Shown here one piece after another: positions 1 to 8,910 of a DNA stretch of 55,272 bases; within the stretch, counting starts at the first letter, position 1; each line of letters opens with the position of its first letter. The DNA lies in the NCBI GenBank assembly GCA_032251045.1, contig JAVVEW010000011.1, positions 1 through 55,272 of the forward strand, in the 5' to 3' direction. This DNA is from JAVVEW01 sp032251045. Its GTDB lineage: Bacteria > Pseudomonadota > Gammaproteobacteria > Methylococcales > Methylomonadaceae. The translations under genes and the position numbers were made by a program. The notes beneath the pieces were generated by a model. That model did no database searches. It saw only the letters and a list, made by a program, of their open reading frames with translations, and was not told the origin of the DNA.

Positions 1-12
1 TCGGCAACCTGC

Positions 13-1449
13 CTATTGTCCGAGTTTGCTTTTCAGCAGTTGGTTAACCTCGCCCGGAGGCGCTTTGCCTTGTGTGGCTTTCATCACCTGACCGACAAAA
101 AAGCCAAACACCTTATCCTTGCCGGCGCGGTATTGTTCAACTTGCGCAGGATTAGCGGCGATGATTTCGTCAACAATCGCCTCGATGGCGCCGGTATCGG
201 ACATTTGCTTTAAGCCTTCGCGTTCGATAATGACATCGGCGTCATCACCGGATTGCCACATCTTTTCGAATACCTGCTTGGCGATTTTGCCGGACACGGT
301 GTTATCGGCAATGCGCTTGACCAGACCGCCCAAATGCCGAGCCTGGAGCGGCGCTTGCACCAGTTCCACGCCAGCCTTGTTGAGCGCGGCCAACAGCTCC
401 CCGGTCAGCCAGTTAGCGACTAGCTTGGCCTGGCCGGAACCGGCCTCGGTCACCGCTTGCTCAAAATAATCGGCCAATTCGCGGCTGTCGGTGAGTTGGC
501 GAACGGTGTCTACATCAAGACCGTACTGTTCGCTGAAACGCTGCCGTTTAGCGTCCGGCAACTCCGGCAGGGTGTTTTTGATGGTCGCTTTGAAGTCTTC
601 GCTGATTGCGACCGGTAACAGGTCGGGGTCGGGAAAATAGCGATAATCGTTGGCTTCTTCCTTGCTGCGCATCGATCGGGTCTGGTCTTTATCAGGGTCA
701 TACAAACGGGTTTCCTGAACCACCTGGCCGCCCGATTCGATCAGCTCGATTTGCCGTTCGATTTCATAATCGATGGCTTTTTCGACGAATTTGAACGAGT
801 TGACGTTTTTCACTTCGGCGCGGGTGCCGAGACGAGTTTCGCCTTTGCGCCGGACCGAGACATTGGCATCGCAGCGGAACGAGCCTTCTTGCATATTGCC
901 ATCGCAAATCTTTAAGTAACGCACCAATTCATGCAGTTTACGCATGTAAGCCACAGCTTCCACGGCGCTGCGCAGTTCCGGCTCGGAAACGACTTCAAGC
1001 AGCGGCGTGCCGGCGCGATTCAGGTCGATACCGGTCTGGCCGTGAAAATCCTCGTGCAGCGATTTGCCGGCGTCTTCCTCTAAATGGGCACGGGTGACGC
1101 CAATGCGTTTTGTCTGACCATTGACTTCGATATCCAGATGGCCCAGGCCGACAATGGGCTGTTCGTATTGGCTGATTTGGTAGCCTTTAGGCAGATCGGG
1201 GTAAAAGTAGTTTTTGCGCGCGAACACCGAGACAGGGGCGATTTCCGCATCGATCGCCAAGCCGAACAGTACCGCCATGCGCACGGCTTCGGCATTCAAT
1301 ACCGGCAACACCCCAGGCAGGCCCAGATCCACCGCGCAGGCCTGGGTGTTAGGCTCGGCGCCGTAACGGGTGGCGGCGCCGGAGAAGATTTTCGATTGGG
1401 TGGCCAATTGAACGTGAATTTCCAGGCCGATCACCGATTCCCATTGCAT
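13..1449 (-). CDS. gatB: Asp/Glu-tRNA(Asn/Gln) amidotransferase subunit B
   Basis: GatB binds the misacylated Glu-tRNA(Gln) or Asp-tRNA(Asn) and activates the side-chain carboxylate with ATP, so that ammonia from GatA can amidate it. The 478 residues match the usual family length. The N-terminal catalytic fold shows GLEIHVQL (residues 8-15), then the FARKNYFYPDLPKGYQ block and the LEEDAGKS segment with acidic metal ligands. The C-terminal third is the helical YqeY-like tRNA-binding tail. It is the last gene of gatC-gatA-gatB; 57 bases separate it from gatA. The gene is complete, with its stop 13 bases from the window edge. Confidence 0.97.
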   Translation of the reverse strand: MQWESVIGLEIHVQLATQSKIFSGAATRYGAEPNTQACAVDLGLPGVLPVLNAEAVRMAVLFGLAIDAEIAPVSVFARKNYFYPDLPKGYQISQYEQPIVGLGHLDIEVNGQTKRIGVTRAHLEEDAGKSLHEDFHGQTGIDLNRAGTPLLEVVSEPELRSAVEAVAYMRKLHELVRYLKICDGNMQEGSFRCDANVSVRRKGETRLGTRAEVKNVNSFKFVEKAIDYEIERQIELIESGGQVVQETRLYDPDKDQTRSMRSKEEANDYRYFPDPDLLPVAISEDFKATIKNTLPELPDAKRQRFSEQYGLDVDTVRQLTDSRELADYFEQAVTEAGSGQAKLVANWLTGELLAALNKAGVELVQAPLQARHLGGLVKRIADNTVSGKIAKQVFEKMWQSGDDADVIIEREGLKQMSDTGAIEAIVDEIIAANPAQVEQYRAGKDKVFGFFVGQVMKATQGKAPPGEVNQLLKSKLGQ

Positions 1450-1506
1450 GCGTTTTGCTCCTTAGAGTTCGTTCGAAAAATACTGACGATGGGTTTCGCC
1501 TTATGT

Positions 1507-2958
1507 TCATGAAAAATCGGTCGGCATCGCCCGATGCCAGTCCGTGAGTTGCTGGTATCGATGACCGACATTCAGCAAGCGCGCTTCGCTGAAATAGTCG
1601 CCGATCAACTGCATGCCGACCGGTAATCCGTCTGCAAAACCCACCGGAATCGACAACGCCGGCAGACCGGCCAGATTGATGGCGATGGTATAGATATCGG
1701 ACAGATACATGTGTACCGGATCGTCGGTTTTCTCGCCCAGGCCAAAGGCGGTGGTCGGCGTGACCGGGCCGGCCAGGACATCGACCTCGGACAAGGCTTT
1801 TTTGAAATCTTCGGTTAACAATCGTCGAACCTTCTGGGCTTTCAGGTAATAAGCGTCGTAATAGCCCGCCGACAGCGCGTAACTGCCGATCAGAATCCGG
1901 CGTTTGACTTCCTGGCCGAACCCTTCACCACGAGAGCGGGTGTAAAGGTCAGTAAGGTCTGAAGGGTTCTGGCAGCGGTGACCAAAACGCACGCCATCGT
2001 AACGCGCCAGATTGGCTGACGCTTCGGCGGGCGCGATCAGATAGTAGGCTGGAATAGCCAAAGGCAGTGAAGGAATGGAAACGTCTTTGACTTCAGCGCC
2101 CTGGGCTTTGAGTGTTTCAACCGCGGCGCGCACCTGGTCGTTGACGGCAGGACTTAAGCCTTCGCCAAAAAATTCCTTGGGCAGGCCAATACGCAGGCCT
2201 TGTAGGGAATCATTCAAGGATTTGCTGTAATCCGGCACCGGTTTATCAATGCTGGTTGAGTCTTTTTCATCAAACCCGGCCATAACATTCAGCAGCAGCG
2301 CCGCGTCTTCGGCCGTTTGTGTCATCGGGCCGCCTTGATCCAGGCTGGAGGCGTAGGCAATCATGCCCCAACGCGATACCCGGCCATAGGTGGGTTTCAG
2401 TCCGGTGATGCCGCATAACGCCGCTGGCTGGCGGATCGAGCCGCCGGTATCGGTGCCGGTGGCGCAGGGCGCAAGGCGTGCCGCCACTGCCGCCGCCGAC
2501 CCGCCCGAGGAACCGCCGGGTACCGCGTTTTGCCGCCAGGGGTTTTGCACCGGGCCGTAAAAGCTGGTTTCGTTGGACGAACCCATGGCAAATTCGTCCA
2601 TGTTGGTTTTGCCCAGCATCACCATGCCGGCCTGTTCCAGTTTTTCAACCACGGTGGCTGAGTAAGGTGCGATAAAATTTTCCAGCATTTTTGAGCCGCA
2701 GGAGGTCAAAACGCCTTGGGTGCAGAAAATATCCTTGTGCGCGATGGGAATGCCGGTCAACGGCCCACTATGTCCCTGAGCGCGGCGCCGGTCGGCGGCT
2801 TCGGCTTGGGCCAGGGCCTGAGTTTCGGTTGCGGTGACAAAAGCGTTCAGCGCCGAGTGTTCGGCCATGCGCTGGAGAAAGTGCCGGGTCAATTCGACAC
2901 TGGTGATCTCGCCTGTTGCCAGGCGCTGGCTTAATTCCGCTAGTGTTTGATGATACAT
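1507..2958 (-). CDS. gatA: Asp/Glu-tRNA amidotransferase subunit A (amidase)
   Basis: GatA is the glutaminase subunit. It releases ammonia from glutamine, which is channelled to GatB. The 483-residue protein carries the full amidase signature: the Lys of AHKD near residue 74, the Gly/Ser-rich GGSSGGSAAAVAARL loop and GTDTGGSIRQPAALCG, which together supply the Ser-cisSer-Lys triad. It lies 12 bases downstream of gatC and upstream of gatB, consistent with one transcript for the heterotrimer. Presence of GatCAB suggests that this organism makes Gln-tRNA and/or Asn-tRNA by transamidation. Nothing unusual was seen. Confidence 0.97.
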   Translation of the reverse strand: MYHQTLAELSQRLATGEITSVELTRHFLQRMAEHSALNAFVTATETQALAQAEAADRRRAQGHSGPLTGIPIAHKDIFCTQGVLTSCGSKMLENFIAPYSATVVEKLEQAGMVMLGKTNMDEFAMGSSNETSFYGPVQNPWRQNAVPGGSSGGSAAAVAARLAPCATGTDTGGSIRQPAALCGITGLKPTYGRVSRWGMIAYASSLDQGGPMTQTAEDAALLLNVMAGFDEKDSTSIDKPVPDYSKSLNDSLQGLRIGLPKEFFGEGLSPAVNDQVRAAVETLKAQGAEVKDVSIPSLPLAIPAYYLIAPAEASANLARYDGVRFGHRCQNPSDLTDLYTRSRGEGFGQEVKRRILIGSYALSAGYYDAYYLKAQKVRRLLTEDFKKALSEVDVLAGPVTPTTAFGLGEKTDDPVHMYLSDIYTIAINLAGLPALSIPVGFADGLPVGMQLIGDYFSEARLLNVGHRYQQLTDWHRAMPTDFS

Positions 2959-2970
2959 AGGCTGTTTTGA

Positions 2971-3258
2971 CTAATCGATGACTTTGGGAACCAGGTATAG
3001 GCCTTGTTCGACGGCGGGCGCGATAGCTTGAAAGGTGGTGCGCTGGTCGTGCTCGCTAACCTGGTCGACGCGCAATCGTTGTGTCACTTCCAGGGGGTGA
3101 GCCAGCGGCTGAACGTGGTCGGTGGCCACGGCATCAAGCTGTGCTACCCAGTCTAAAATGGCGGAAAGATCCTGTCGATAGCCTTCCAGTTCCGCATCGT
3201 CAATCGCCACTCGGGCCAGATGCGCTATCTTGCTTACGGCATCGGTGGTCAGTGCCAT
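2971..3258 (-). CDS. gatC: Asp/Glu-tRNA amidotransferase subunit C
   Basis: GatC is the small subunit that wraps around GatA and stabilises the GatA-GatB interface. The 95-residue length is typical. Family features visible are the N-terminal helix with KIAHLARVAI, the LSAILDWVAQLDAV helix and the late aspartate-proline-rich segment leading to a C-terminal FQAIAPAVEQGLYLVPKVID. It is the first gene of the gat operon. A 113-base gap separates it from the divergently transcribed mreB, so that gap must hold both promoters. Confidence 0.95.
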   Translation of the reverse strand: MALTTDAVSKIAHLARVAIDDAELEGYRQDLSAILDWVAQLDAVATDHVQPLAHPLEVTQRLRVDQVSEHDQRTTFQAIAPAVEQGLYLVPKVID

Positions 3259-3371
3259 GAAGCCTCCAAAATGGGTAAAAGTTAACTATGATACTGAATA
3301 TCTTGCCGGATTAGCCACAGGATTGATAAAGTATCCTGATTTTTATAATTTCTCAAGGAACGCAAATCCTC

Positions 3372-4415
3372 ATGTTCAAGCGCATTCGCGGGCTGTTTTC
3401 AACTGATCTGTCTATCGACCTGGGCACAGCCAACACATTGATCTATATCCCAGGCAAAGGCATTGTTCTTAACGAACCCTCGGTCGTCGCCATTAAGGAA
3501 GATAAATTGCGTGGTAACAAGACCATCGCCGCCGTTGGCACTGAGGCCAAACAAATGCTCGGTCGTACACCGGGCAACATTACCGCGATTCGTCCGCTCA
3601 AGGATGGGGTGATTGCCGATTTTGCGGTTACCGAACGCATGTTGCGGTTTTTTATTGATAAAGTGCATGAAAATCGCTTATTGCGACCTAGCCCCAGAAT
3701 TTTGATCTGCGTACCTTGCGGATCGACCCAGGTCGAGCGCCGGGCGATACGGGAATCGGCGTCGATGGCGGGTGCTCGTGAGGTGTATCTGATCGAAGAA
3801 CCCATGTCGGCGGCTATCGGTGCCGGCCTTCCTGTCGATGAGCCACATGGCTCGATGGTGCTGGATATCGGCGGCGGTACCTCGGAAGTGGCGGTGATTT
3901 CCCTGAACGGCATTGTTTATTCCGCATCGGTTCGGATTGGCGGTGACCGTTTTGACGAAGCCATTATCAATTATGTTCGCCGTAACTATGGCACCCTGAT
4001 CGGCGAGGCTACCGCCGAACGCATCAAATACGAAATCGGCAGCGCTTATCCTGGCAGTGAAGTTCTGGAAATCGAGGTCAAGGGGCGTAACCTGGCCGAA
4101 GGCGTGCCGCGCAGTTTTTCTCTGAACAGCAATGAGATACTGGAAGCCTTGCAAGACCCGTTGTCCGGTATTGTGGGTGCTGTGAAAGTCGCGCTGGAGC
4201 AAACGCCGCCGGAATTGGGCGCCGATGTCGCCAGTCGGGGTATTTATTTAACCGGTGGCGGTGCTTTACTGAAGGATATTGATAGACTGATTGCCGAAGA
4301 AACCGGCTTGCCGGTTTATGTGGCGGATGATCCTTTGACGTGCGTGGCGCGCGGCGGTGGCATGATTCTGGAAATTCTGGACGCAAAAGGCGTATCAACA
4401 TTCTCGTTAGAATAA
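3372..4415 (+). CDS. mreB: Rod shape-determining actin homologue MreB
   Basis: MreB forms membrane-associated actin-like filaments that guide lateral cell-wall synthesis. The 347 residues are the family norm. Actin-fold ATPase motifs are intact: phosphate 1 DLGTANTLIY near residue 17, phosphate 2 LDIGGGTSEVAVIS near residue 164, and the adenosine motif TGGGALL near residue 292. The N-terminal MFKRIRGLFS is the amphipathic membrane-binding helix seen in Gram-negative MreB. AAGGAA lies upstream of the ATG. It heads the mreB-mreC-mreD-mrdA-rodA cluster, which encodes the elongasome core. TTGATA and TATAAT hexamers lie upstream (3324-3349) but at a short 14-base spacing, so I do not claim a promoter. 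Confidence 0.98.
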   Translation: MFKRIRGLFSTDLSIDLGTANTLIYIPGKGIVLNEPSVVAIKEDKLRGNKTIAAVGTEAKQMLGRTPGNITAIRPLKDGVIADFAVTERMLRFFIDKVHENRLLRPSPRILICVPCGSTQVERRAIRESASMAGAREVYLIEEPMSAAIGAGLPVDEPHGSMVLDIGGGTSEVAVISLNGIVYSASVRIGGDRFDEAIINYVRRNYGTLIGEATAERIKYEIGSAYPGSEVLEIEVKGRNLAEGVPRSFSLNSNEILEALQDPLSGIVGAVKVALEQTPPELGADVASRGIYLTGGGALLKDIDRLIAEETGLPVYVADDPLTCVARGGGMILEILDAKGVSTFSLE

Positions 4416-4439
4416 GCTTTCGGGTGAGGAGGCTGTGTC

Positions 4440-5327
4440 ATTAACGTTTTGTTTGCCTCAGGCCCTTCGATCAACACGCGCTTGCTCATAACGGGCATTT
4501 TGTCGTTGGCCATGCTGATTACCGAACATCAGACCGATCGCTTAGCGCCGCTGCGTTCGGCGGTATCGGTATTGACCTACCCGGTACAGGAGCTGACCGA
4601 CTGGCCTTATGCCCAGGCGGGGCGCTTATTGGCATCTGTGCGGTCGATTTACCAACTCTCGGAACAAAACACCCGCTTAAAACAGGAGCTGTTAATCAAC
4701 AAAACCAAAATGCTCAAGTTTGATGCACTGGAGAGTGAAAATATTCGTCTGCGTGCATTATTGGAAAAATCGTTCACCTTAGGCGAGCAGATTTTGGTTG
4801 CCGAATTACTGTCCGTCAATCTCGCACCTTACGAACATCGCGTGGTTATCGATAAAGGGCAGCGTTTTGGCATTCATGACCGGCAGCCGGTATTGGATGC
4901 ACAAGGCGTTTTTGGCCAGATTTACCGTACCTTGCCCTTTAGCGCCGAAGTTATCCTGATCACCGATCCCAGTCATGCGTTGCCTGTGCAGGTCAATCGC
5001 AACAGCCTGCGCACGGTTGCGGTCGGTAACGGTAAAATCAACGAATTATTATTGCCTTATTTACCCAACAATGCAGACATTCGTGTCGGCGACTTGTTGA
5101 CCACCTCAGGTCTAGGCGGCGTGTTTCCAAAAGGCTATCCAGTCGGTGAGATCACTTCCATCACTATTCAACAGAATAAGCCTTTTGCTTTGGTGACCGC
5201 AAAACCAAAAGCCCATTTAGATCGCAGTCGTGAAGTTCTGGTGGTTTGGAATGATCGTCAACCGATCGCCATCGCGCCGCCTGAGCCTGAGCCTGAACCC
5301 AAACTTTACCTGCCTGAAATACCATGA
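4440..5327 (+). CDS. mreC: Rod shape-determining protein MreC (probable AUU start)
   Basis: MreC is a bitopic inner-membrane protein that links MreB to PBP2/RodA through its periplasmic domain. It has an N-terminal membrane anchor, a coiled coil (about residues 65-115, from SIYQLSEQNTRLKQEL onward) and a C-terminal beta domain. No ATG, GTG or in-frame strong start precedes the conserved N-terminus. The best ribosome site, GAGGAGG at 4426-4432, sits 7 bases before an in-frame ATT at 4440. Starting there gives I-N-V-L-F-A-S-G-P-S, which aligns position for position with the E. coli MreC start M-K-P-I-F-S-R-G-P-S as I recall it. The first conventional in-frame start is TTG at 4449, 16 bases from the Shine-Dalgarno. 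Length is then 295 residues. It ends overlapping mreD. Confidence 0.93.
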   Translation: MNVLFASGPSINTRLLITGILSLAMLITEHQTDRLAPLRSAVSVLTYPVQELTDWPYAQAGRLLASVRSIYQLSEQNTRLKQELLINKTKMLKFDALESENIRLRALLEKSFTLGEQILVAELLSVNLAPYEHRVVIDKGQRFGIHDRQPVLDAQGVFGQIYRTLPFSAEVILITDPSHALPVQVNRNSLRTVAVGNGKINELLLPYLPNNADIRVGDLLTTSGLGGVFPKGYPVGEITSITIQQNKPFALVTAKPKAHLDRSREVLVVWNDRQPIAIAPPEPEPEPKLYLPEIP

Positions 5328-5812
5328 GCTTACCGTTACCCGCGCCGTTTGGCGTCGGGCGTTATTTGATGACCCTGGTGGTGGCAATGAGTTTGAATAT
5401 TGCGCCCTGGTCCGGTGTCATGGCGCCGTTTACCCCGGATTGGGTGTTATTAGTATTGATTTATTGGACACTGGCGGTGCCCGAACGGGTTGGCATTGGC
5501 CATGCCTGGTTGATTGGCTTGTACAGCGATGTGTTGACCGGGCGCATGTTGGGCCAACATGCTTTGCCGTACATTCTGATCAGTTATGTCTGTTTGAAAT
5601 TGCATAAGCGCTTGCGGCAATTTCCCATTTTGCAACAGGGTTTTTTTATTTTTCTATGTTTGCTGCTGGCTAAATTGCTTTTATTTTGGATTGAAAGCAG
5701 CCAAACCCGGGTGCCTTTAGATTATCGCTATTGGCTGTCAGCTGTGACCGGCACGTTGGTATGGCCTTTGGTCTATTCAACCTTGCGAGCGATTCGGTTG
5801 CTGCGTCGTTAA
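5324..5812 (+). CDS. mreD: Rod shape-determining membrane protein MreD
   Basis: MreD is a small polytopic inner-membrane partner of MreC and the elongasome. The 162 residues contain about five hydrophobic stretches, and the family-like segments PFTPDWVLLVLIYWTLAVPERVG (split here by position 40-60) and LYSDVLTGRMLGQHAL are recognisable. Its ATG overlaps the mreC stop in an ATGA junction, which indicates translational coupling. The next gene, mrdA, begins 7 bases after its stop. Sequence conservation in this family is low, so the call rests partly on position. Confidence 0.92.
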   Translation: MSLPLPAPFGVGRYLMTLVVAMSLNIAPWSGVMAPFTPDWVLLVLIYWTLAVPERVGIGHAWLIGLYSDVLTGRMLGQHALPYILISYVCLKLHKRLRQFPILQQGFFIFLCLLLAKLLLFWIESSQTRVPLDYRYWLSAVTGTLVWPLVYSTLRAIRLLRR

Positions 5813-5819
5813 CGTCATC

Positions 5820-7676
5820 ATGTCGCTGACTTCTCCTCTCAAAGATGCTACCGCAGAAATAAAACTGTTCGCCCGACGCAGCATTATGGCCATGGTGGGT
5901 GCCAGCTTGTTGGTGTTGGTTTTGATTGCCCGGCTGGTTTATCTACAAATTGTAGGCCATGAGCATTACGCTTCACTGGCTAAAAATAATCGCATCCGCA
6001 TTGCCGCATTACCCCCGACACGCGGTTTGATTTATGACCGCCACAATAAAATTCTGGCCGAAAATGTGCCCATTTACACGCTGGAAATTGTTCCCGAAGA
6101 TGTTAAAGACGTGACCGATACGGTTGCCAGGCTGCAGCAATTACTGGCGATACCCGATGAAACCGTAGCGCTTTATCATCGCCAACGCCAGCGCGAACGA
6201 TCCTTTACCAGTACGCCGTTACTGACCAAAATGACACCCGAGCAGGTGGCCCGGTTTTCGGTGCAGCGTCCTTATTTTCCAGGTGTTGATATCAAGGCGC
6301 GACTGGCCAGACATTATCCATACAAAGAATTAACGTCTCATGTGGTCGGTTATGTGGGTCGTATCAATGAAAAAGAGCTGAAAAGTCTGCCGGTGTCGGA
6401 ATATCGTGGTACCCAGTATGTTGGCAAAGTCGGCGTCGAGCTGGCCTATGAAGCCAGTTTGCACGGCAAGGCCGGTTATGCGGAAATTGAAACCAATGCT
6501 CAGGGTCGGTCTATCAGCGTGGTGTATACCAACGAGCCGGAGGCCGGCGCCGATATTCATCTGACACTGGATATTGATTTGCAGAAAACCGCTTATGACG
6601 CTTTGGATATTTACAACGGCGCGGTGGTGGCTCTTGAAATCAAAACCGGTGGCGTTCTGGTGTTGGTCAGCCGGCCGGGTTTTGACCCGAATCCTTTTGT
6701 GCATGGTATTCCGTATAGCACCTATCAAGAACTGCAAAACGCCGCCAGCCAGCCATTGTTCAATCGTGCGCTGAAAGGCCAATACCCTCCGGGTTCCACG
6801 GTCAAGCCGTTCATGGGGCTGGCGGCGCTGGAATATCAGATGATCAACTTCCAGCAAAAAAAGTATTGCCCAGGCTTTTATCAACTGCCTAATGTTAAAC
6901 ATAAATACCGTGACTGGAAGCGCGGCGGCCATGGTGCGGTTGATATGGGCAAAGCCATTGTCGAATCCTGTGATGTGTATTTTTATGATCTGGCGTTAGG
7001 ATTAGGCATTGACCGTATTCACCAGTTCTTGGGTCGTTTGGGTTTTGGACAGCTCAGTGGTATCGATTTACTGGGTGAGCGGGACGGCTTGTTGCCGTCT
7101 AAAGACTGGAAGCGCGTTCAACGTAACCAGGCCTGGTACCCTGGGGAAACGTTAATCGCAGGTATCGGCCAAGGCTATATGCAGGCCACGCCGCTGCAGT
7201 TGGCGCGTGCCACGGCAACCTTGGCCAATCGAGGGCAAGTGGTGTCGCCACATTTGCTGGCGTTCAAACAAAACAAGACCGAACGCATACCGGTCAGCCT
7301 GCCGGAGGCTGAGAATCTGCAACTGGATGCTAACAATGTCAGCAATATTCTGACCAGCATGGTGAAAGTGGTGCATTCACCTCGCGGCACGGCCAAGCGT
7401 ATCGCATCAGGCATTCCTTATCAGATCGGAGGTAAAACCGGAACCGCGCAGGTGTTTTCGGTGAAACAGGAGGAGCGTTACGACGAAAGTCAGATTGCCT
7501 TCAAGTTACGCGATCACGCCTTGTTCATTGCTTTTGCACCCGCAGACGACCCTGAAATCGCAGTTGCCGTGATTGCTGAAAACGGCAGTCATGGTGGTTC
7601 GGTCGCAGCACCCATTGCCGCTAAGGTGATTCGTCAATATCTTCACGAGGCTCATGATGACAGTCGAATTCCGTAG
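5820..7676 (+). CDS. mrdA: Penicillin-binding protein 2 (elongation-specific transpeptidase)
   Basis: PBP2 is the class B transpeptidase that crosslinks peptidoglycan made by RodA during cell elongation. One membrane anchor spans about residues 21-43. A periplasmic dimerisation (pedestal) domain follows, then the transpeptidase domain with its three active-site motifs: STVK with the catalytic serine near residue 326, SCD near 383 and KTG near 539. The 618-residue length is normal. It lies 7 bases after mreD, and its 3' end overlaps rodA by 23 bases. No odd features. Confidence 0.97.
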   Translation: MSLTSPLKDATAEIKLFARRSIMAMVGASLLVLVLIARLVYLQIVGHEHYASLAKNNRIRIAALPPTRGLIYDRHNKILAENVPIYTLEIVPEDVKDVTDTVARLQQLLAIPDETVALYHRQRQRERSFTSTPLLTKMTPEQVARFSVQRPYFPGVDIKARLARHYPYKELTSHVVGYVGRINEKELKSLPVSEYRGTQYVGKVGVELAYEASLHGKAGYAEIETNAQGRSISVVYTNEPEAGADIHLTLDIDLQKTAYDALDIYNGAVVALEIKTGGVLVLVSRPGFDPNPFVHGIPYSTYQELQNAASQPLFNRALKGQYPPGSTVKPFMGLAALEYQMINFQQKKYCPGFYQLPNVKHKYRDWKRGGHGAVDMGKAIVESCDVYFYDLALGLGIDRIHQFLGRLGFGQLSGIDLLGERDGLLPSKDWKRVQRNQAWYPGETLIAGIGQGYMQATPLQLARATATLANRGQVVSPHLLAFKQNKTERIPVSLPEAENLQLDANNVSNILTSMVKVVHSPRGTAKRIASGIPYQIGGKTGTAQVFSVKQEERYDESQIAFKLRDHALFIAFAPADDPEIAVAVIAENGSHGGSVAAPIAAKVIRQYLHEAHDDSRIP

Positions 7677-8787
7677 CGAACAACTTGAAAGTCCATCGCT
7701 GATTGCGCGGATTCTCAAACGCCTGCATATCGATATACCGCTGTTTATCGGCTTGCTGCTGATAACAGGAGCTAGTTTGATTGTTCTGTACAGTACCGGG
7801 AACCAGGAATGGTCGTTGCTGCTCAAGCAAGGCATCCGCATGACCATTGCCTTCGGGGTGATGATTGTTTTGGCGCATATCAACCCACAGCATTTTCAGC
7901 GCTATTCCCTGCCGTTGTACAGTATTGGTTTGCTGCTGTTGCTGGCGGTGATGGTGATGGGGGAAATTGGCAAAGGCGCACAACGCTGGCTGGATTTAGG
8001 CTTTTTTCGTTTCCAACCCTCGGAAATGACCAAGTTAACTACGCCCATGATGATTGCCTGGTATTTATCAGACCGCAGTATACCACCAGGATTCAAAACC
8101 ATTGTCCTGGCCTGTGCGCTGATTTTGGCGCCGGTCGTGCTGATTGCCAAACAACCCGACCTTGGCACGTCGATTCTGGTGGCCAGTTCTGGCGCTGCGG
8201 TACTGTATCTGGCTGGTTTATCCTGGCGTTATATCATCAGTGGCTTGCTTGGCGTTGCTGCCTTGTTACCGCTGTTATGGCATTTCATGCACGACTATCA
8301 GCGCGATAGAGTGTTGATGTTGCTAAACCCTGAAGCCGATCCCATGGGGCGTGGTTATCACATTATTCAATCTAAAATCGCCATTGGATCGGGGGGAATT
8401 TATGGCAAAGGCTGGTTGGGGAGTACGCAGGCAAAGCTGGACTTTTTGCCGGAAAGTTCCACCGATTTTATTTTTGCCGTATTTGCTGAAGAGTTTGGTT
8501 TGCTAGGTTGTATCGGTTTGTTGCTGATTTATGTGTTTCTGATTGGTCGCAGCCTGTATATCGCCACCCAAGCGCAAGACAGTTACAGCCGTTTGCTGGC
8601 TGGGAGTTTAGGTCTCACCTTTTTTGTATATTTGTTCGTTAACATTGGCATGGTGATCGGTATTTTGCCAGTGGTGGGTGTACCGTTGCCGCTGGTCAGT
8701 TATGGCGGGACTTCCATGGTCACATTAATGGCAGGCTTTGGCATTTTGATGTCGATTCATACCCATCGTAAATTTCTGCCTACCTGA
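7654..8787 (+). CDS. rodA: Rod shape-determining SEDS glycosyltransferase RodA
   Basis: RodA is the SEDS-family peptidoglycan polymerase that works with PBP2. The 377 residues form about ten membrane helices. The long periplasmic loop shows the signature GSGGIYGKGWLGSTQ and LPESSTDFIFAVFAEE, the latter containing the conserved aspartate. The C-terminal PLPLVSYGGTSMV block is also diagnostic. The start is one of two tandem ATG codons (7654 or 7657) behind CACGAGG, inside the end of mrdA. It is the last gene of the elongasome cluster; about 120 bases separate it from the next gene, and no clear terminator was seen. Confidence 0.97.
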   Translation: MMTVEFRSEQLESPSLIARILKRLHIDIPLFIGLLLITGASLIVLYSTGNQEWSLLLKQGIRMTIAFGVMIVLAHINPQHFQRYSLPLYSIGLLLLLAVMVMGEIGKGAQRWLDLGFFRFQPSEMTKLTTPMMIAWYLSDRSIPPGFKTIVLACALILAPVVLIAKQPDLGTSILVASSGAAVLYLAGLSWRYIISGLLGVAALLPLLWHFMHDYQRDRVLMLLNPEADPMGRGYHIIQSKIAIGSGGIYGKGWLGSTQAKLDFLPESSTDFIFAVFAEEFGLLGCIGLLLIYVFLIGRSLYIATQAQDSYSRLLAGSLGLTFFVYLFVNIGMVIGILPVVGVPLPLVSYGGTSMVTLMAGFGILMSIHTHRKFLPT

Positions 8788-8910
8788 GCAGCTGTGACAT
8801 GGGCATGATTGTCAATGAACATTGCAGACACAAGAATTGAGTAGTTACCTTGAGCGTTGAGAAAACGGTAAAATAACGCCTTTCAATCGTACCTTTGTAG
8901 GGAAAACGCA

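Noticed and set aside
3300..3371. Sigma-70 promoter for mreB
   Set aside because: TTGATA and TATAAT are only 14 bases apart, and the alternative TTGCCG-18-TAAAGT pair is weak; neither is convincing.
8840..8910. Promoter for the DAHP synthase gene
   Set aside because: TTACCT and TAAAAT are 18 bases apart but TTACCT is a poor -35, so it was left out.
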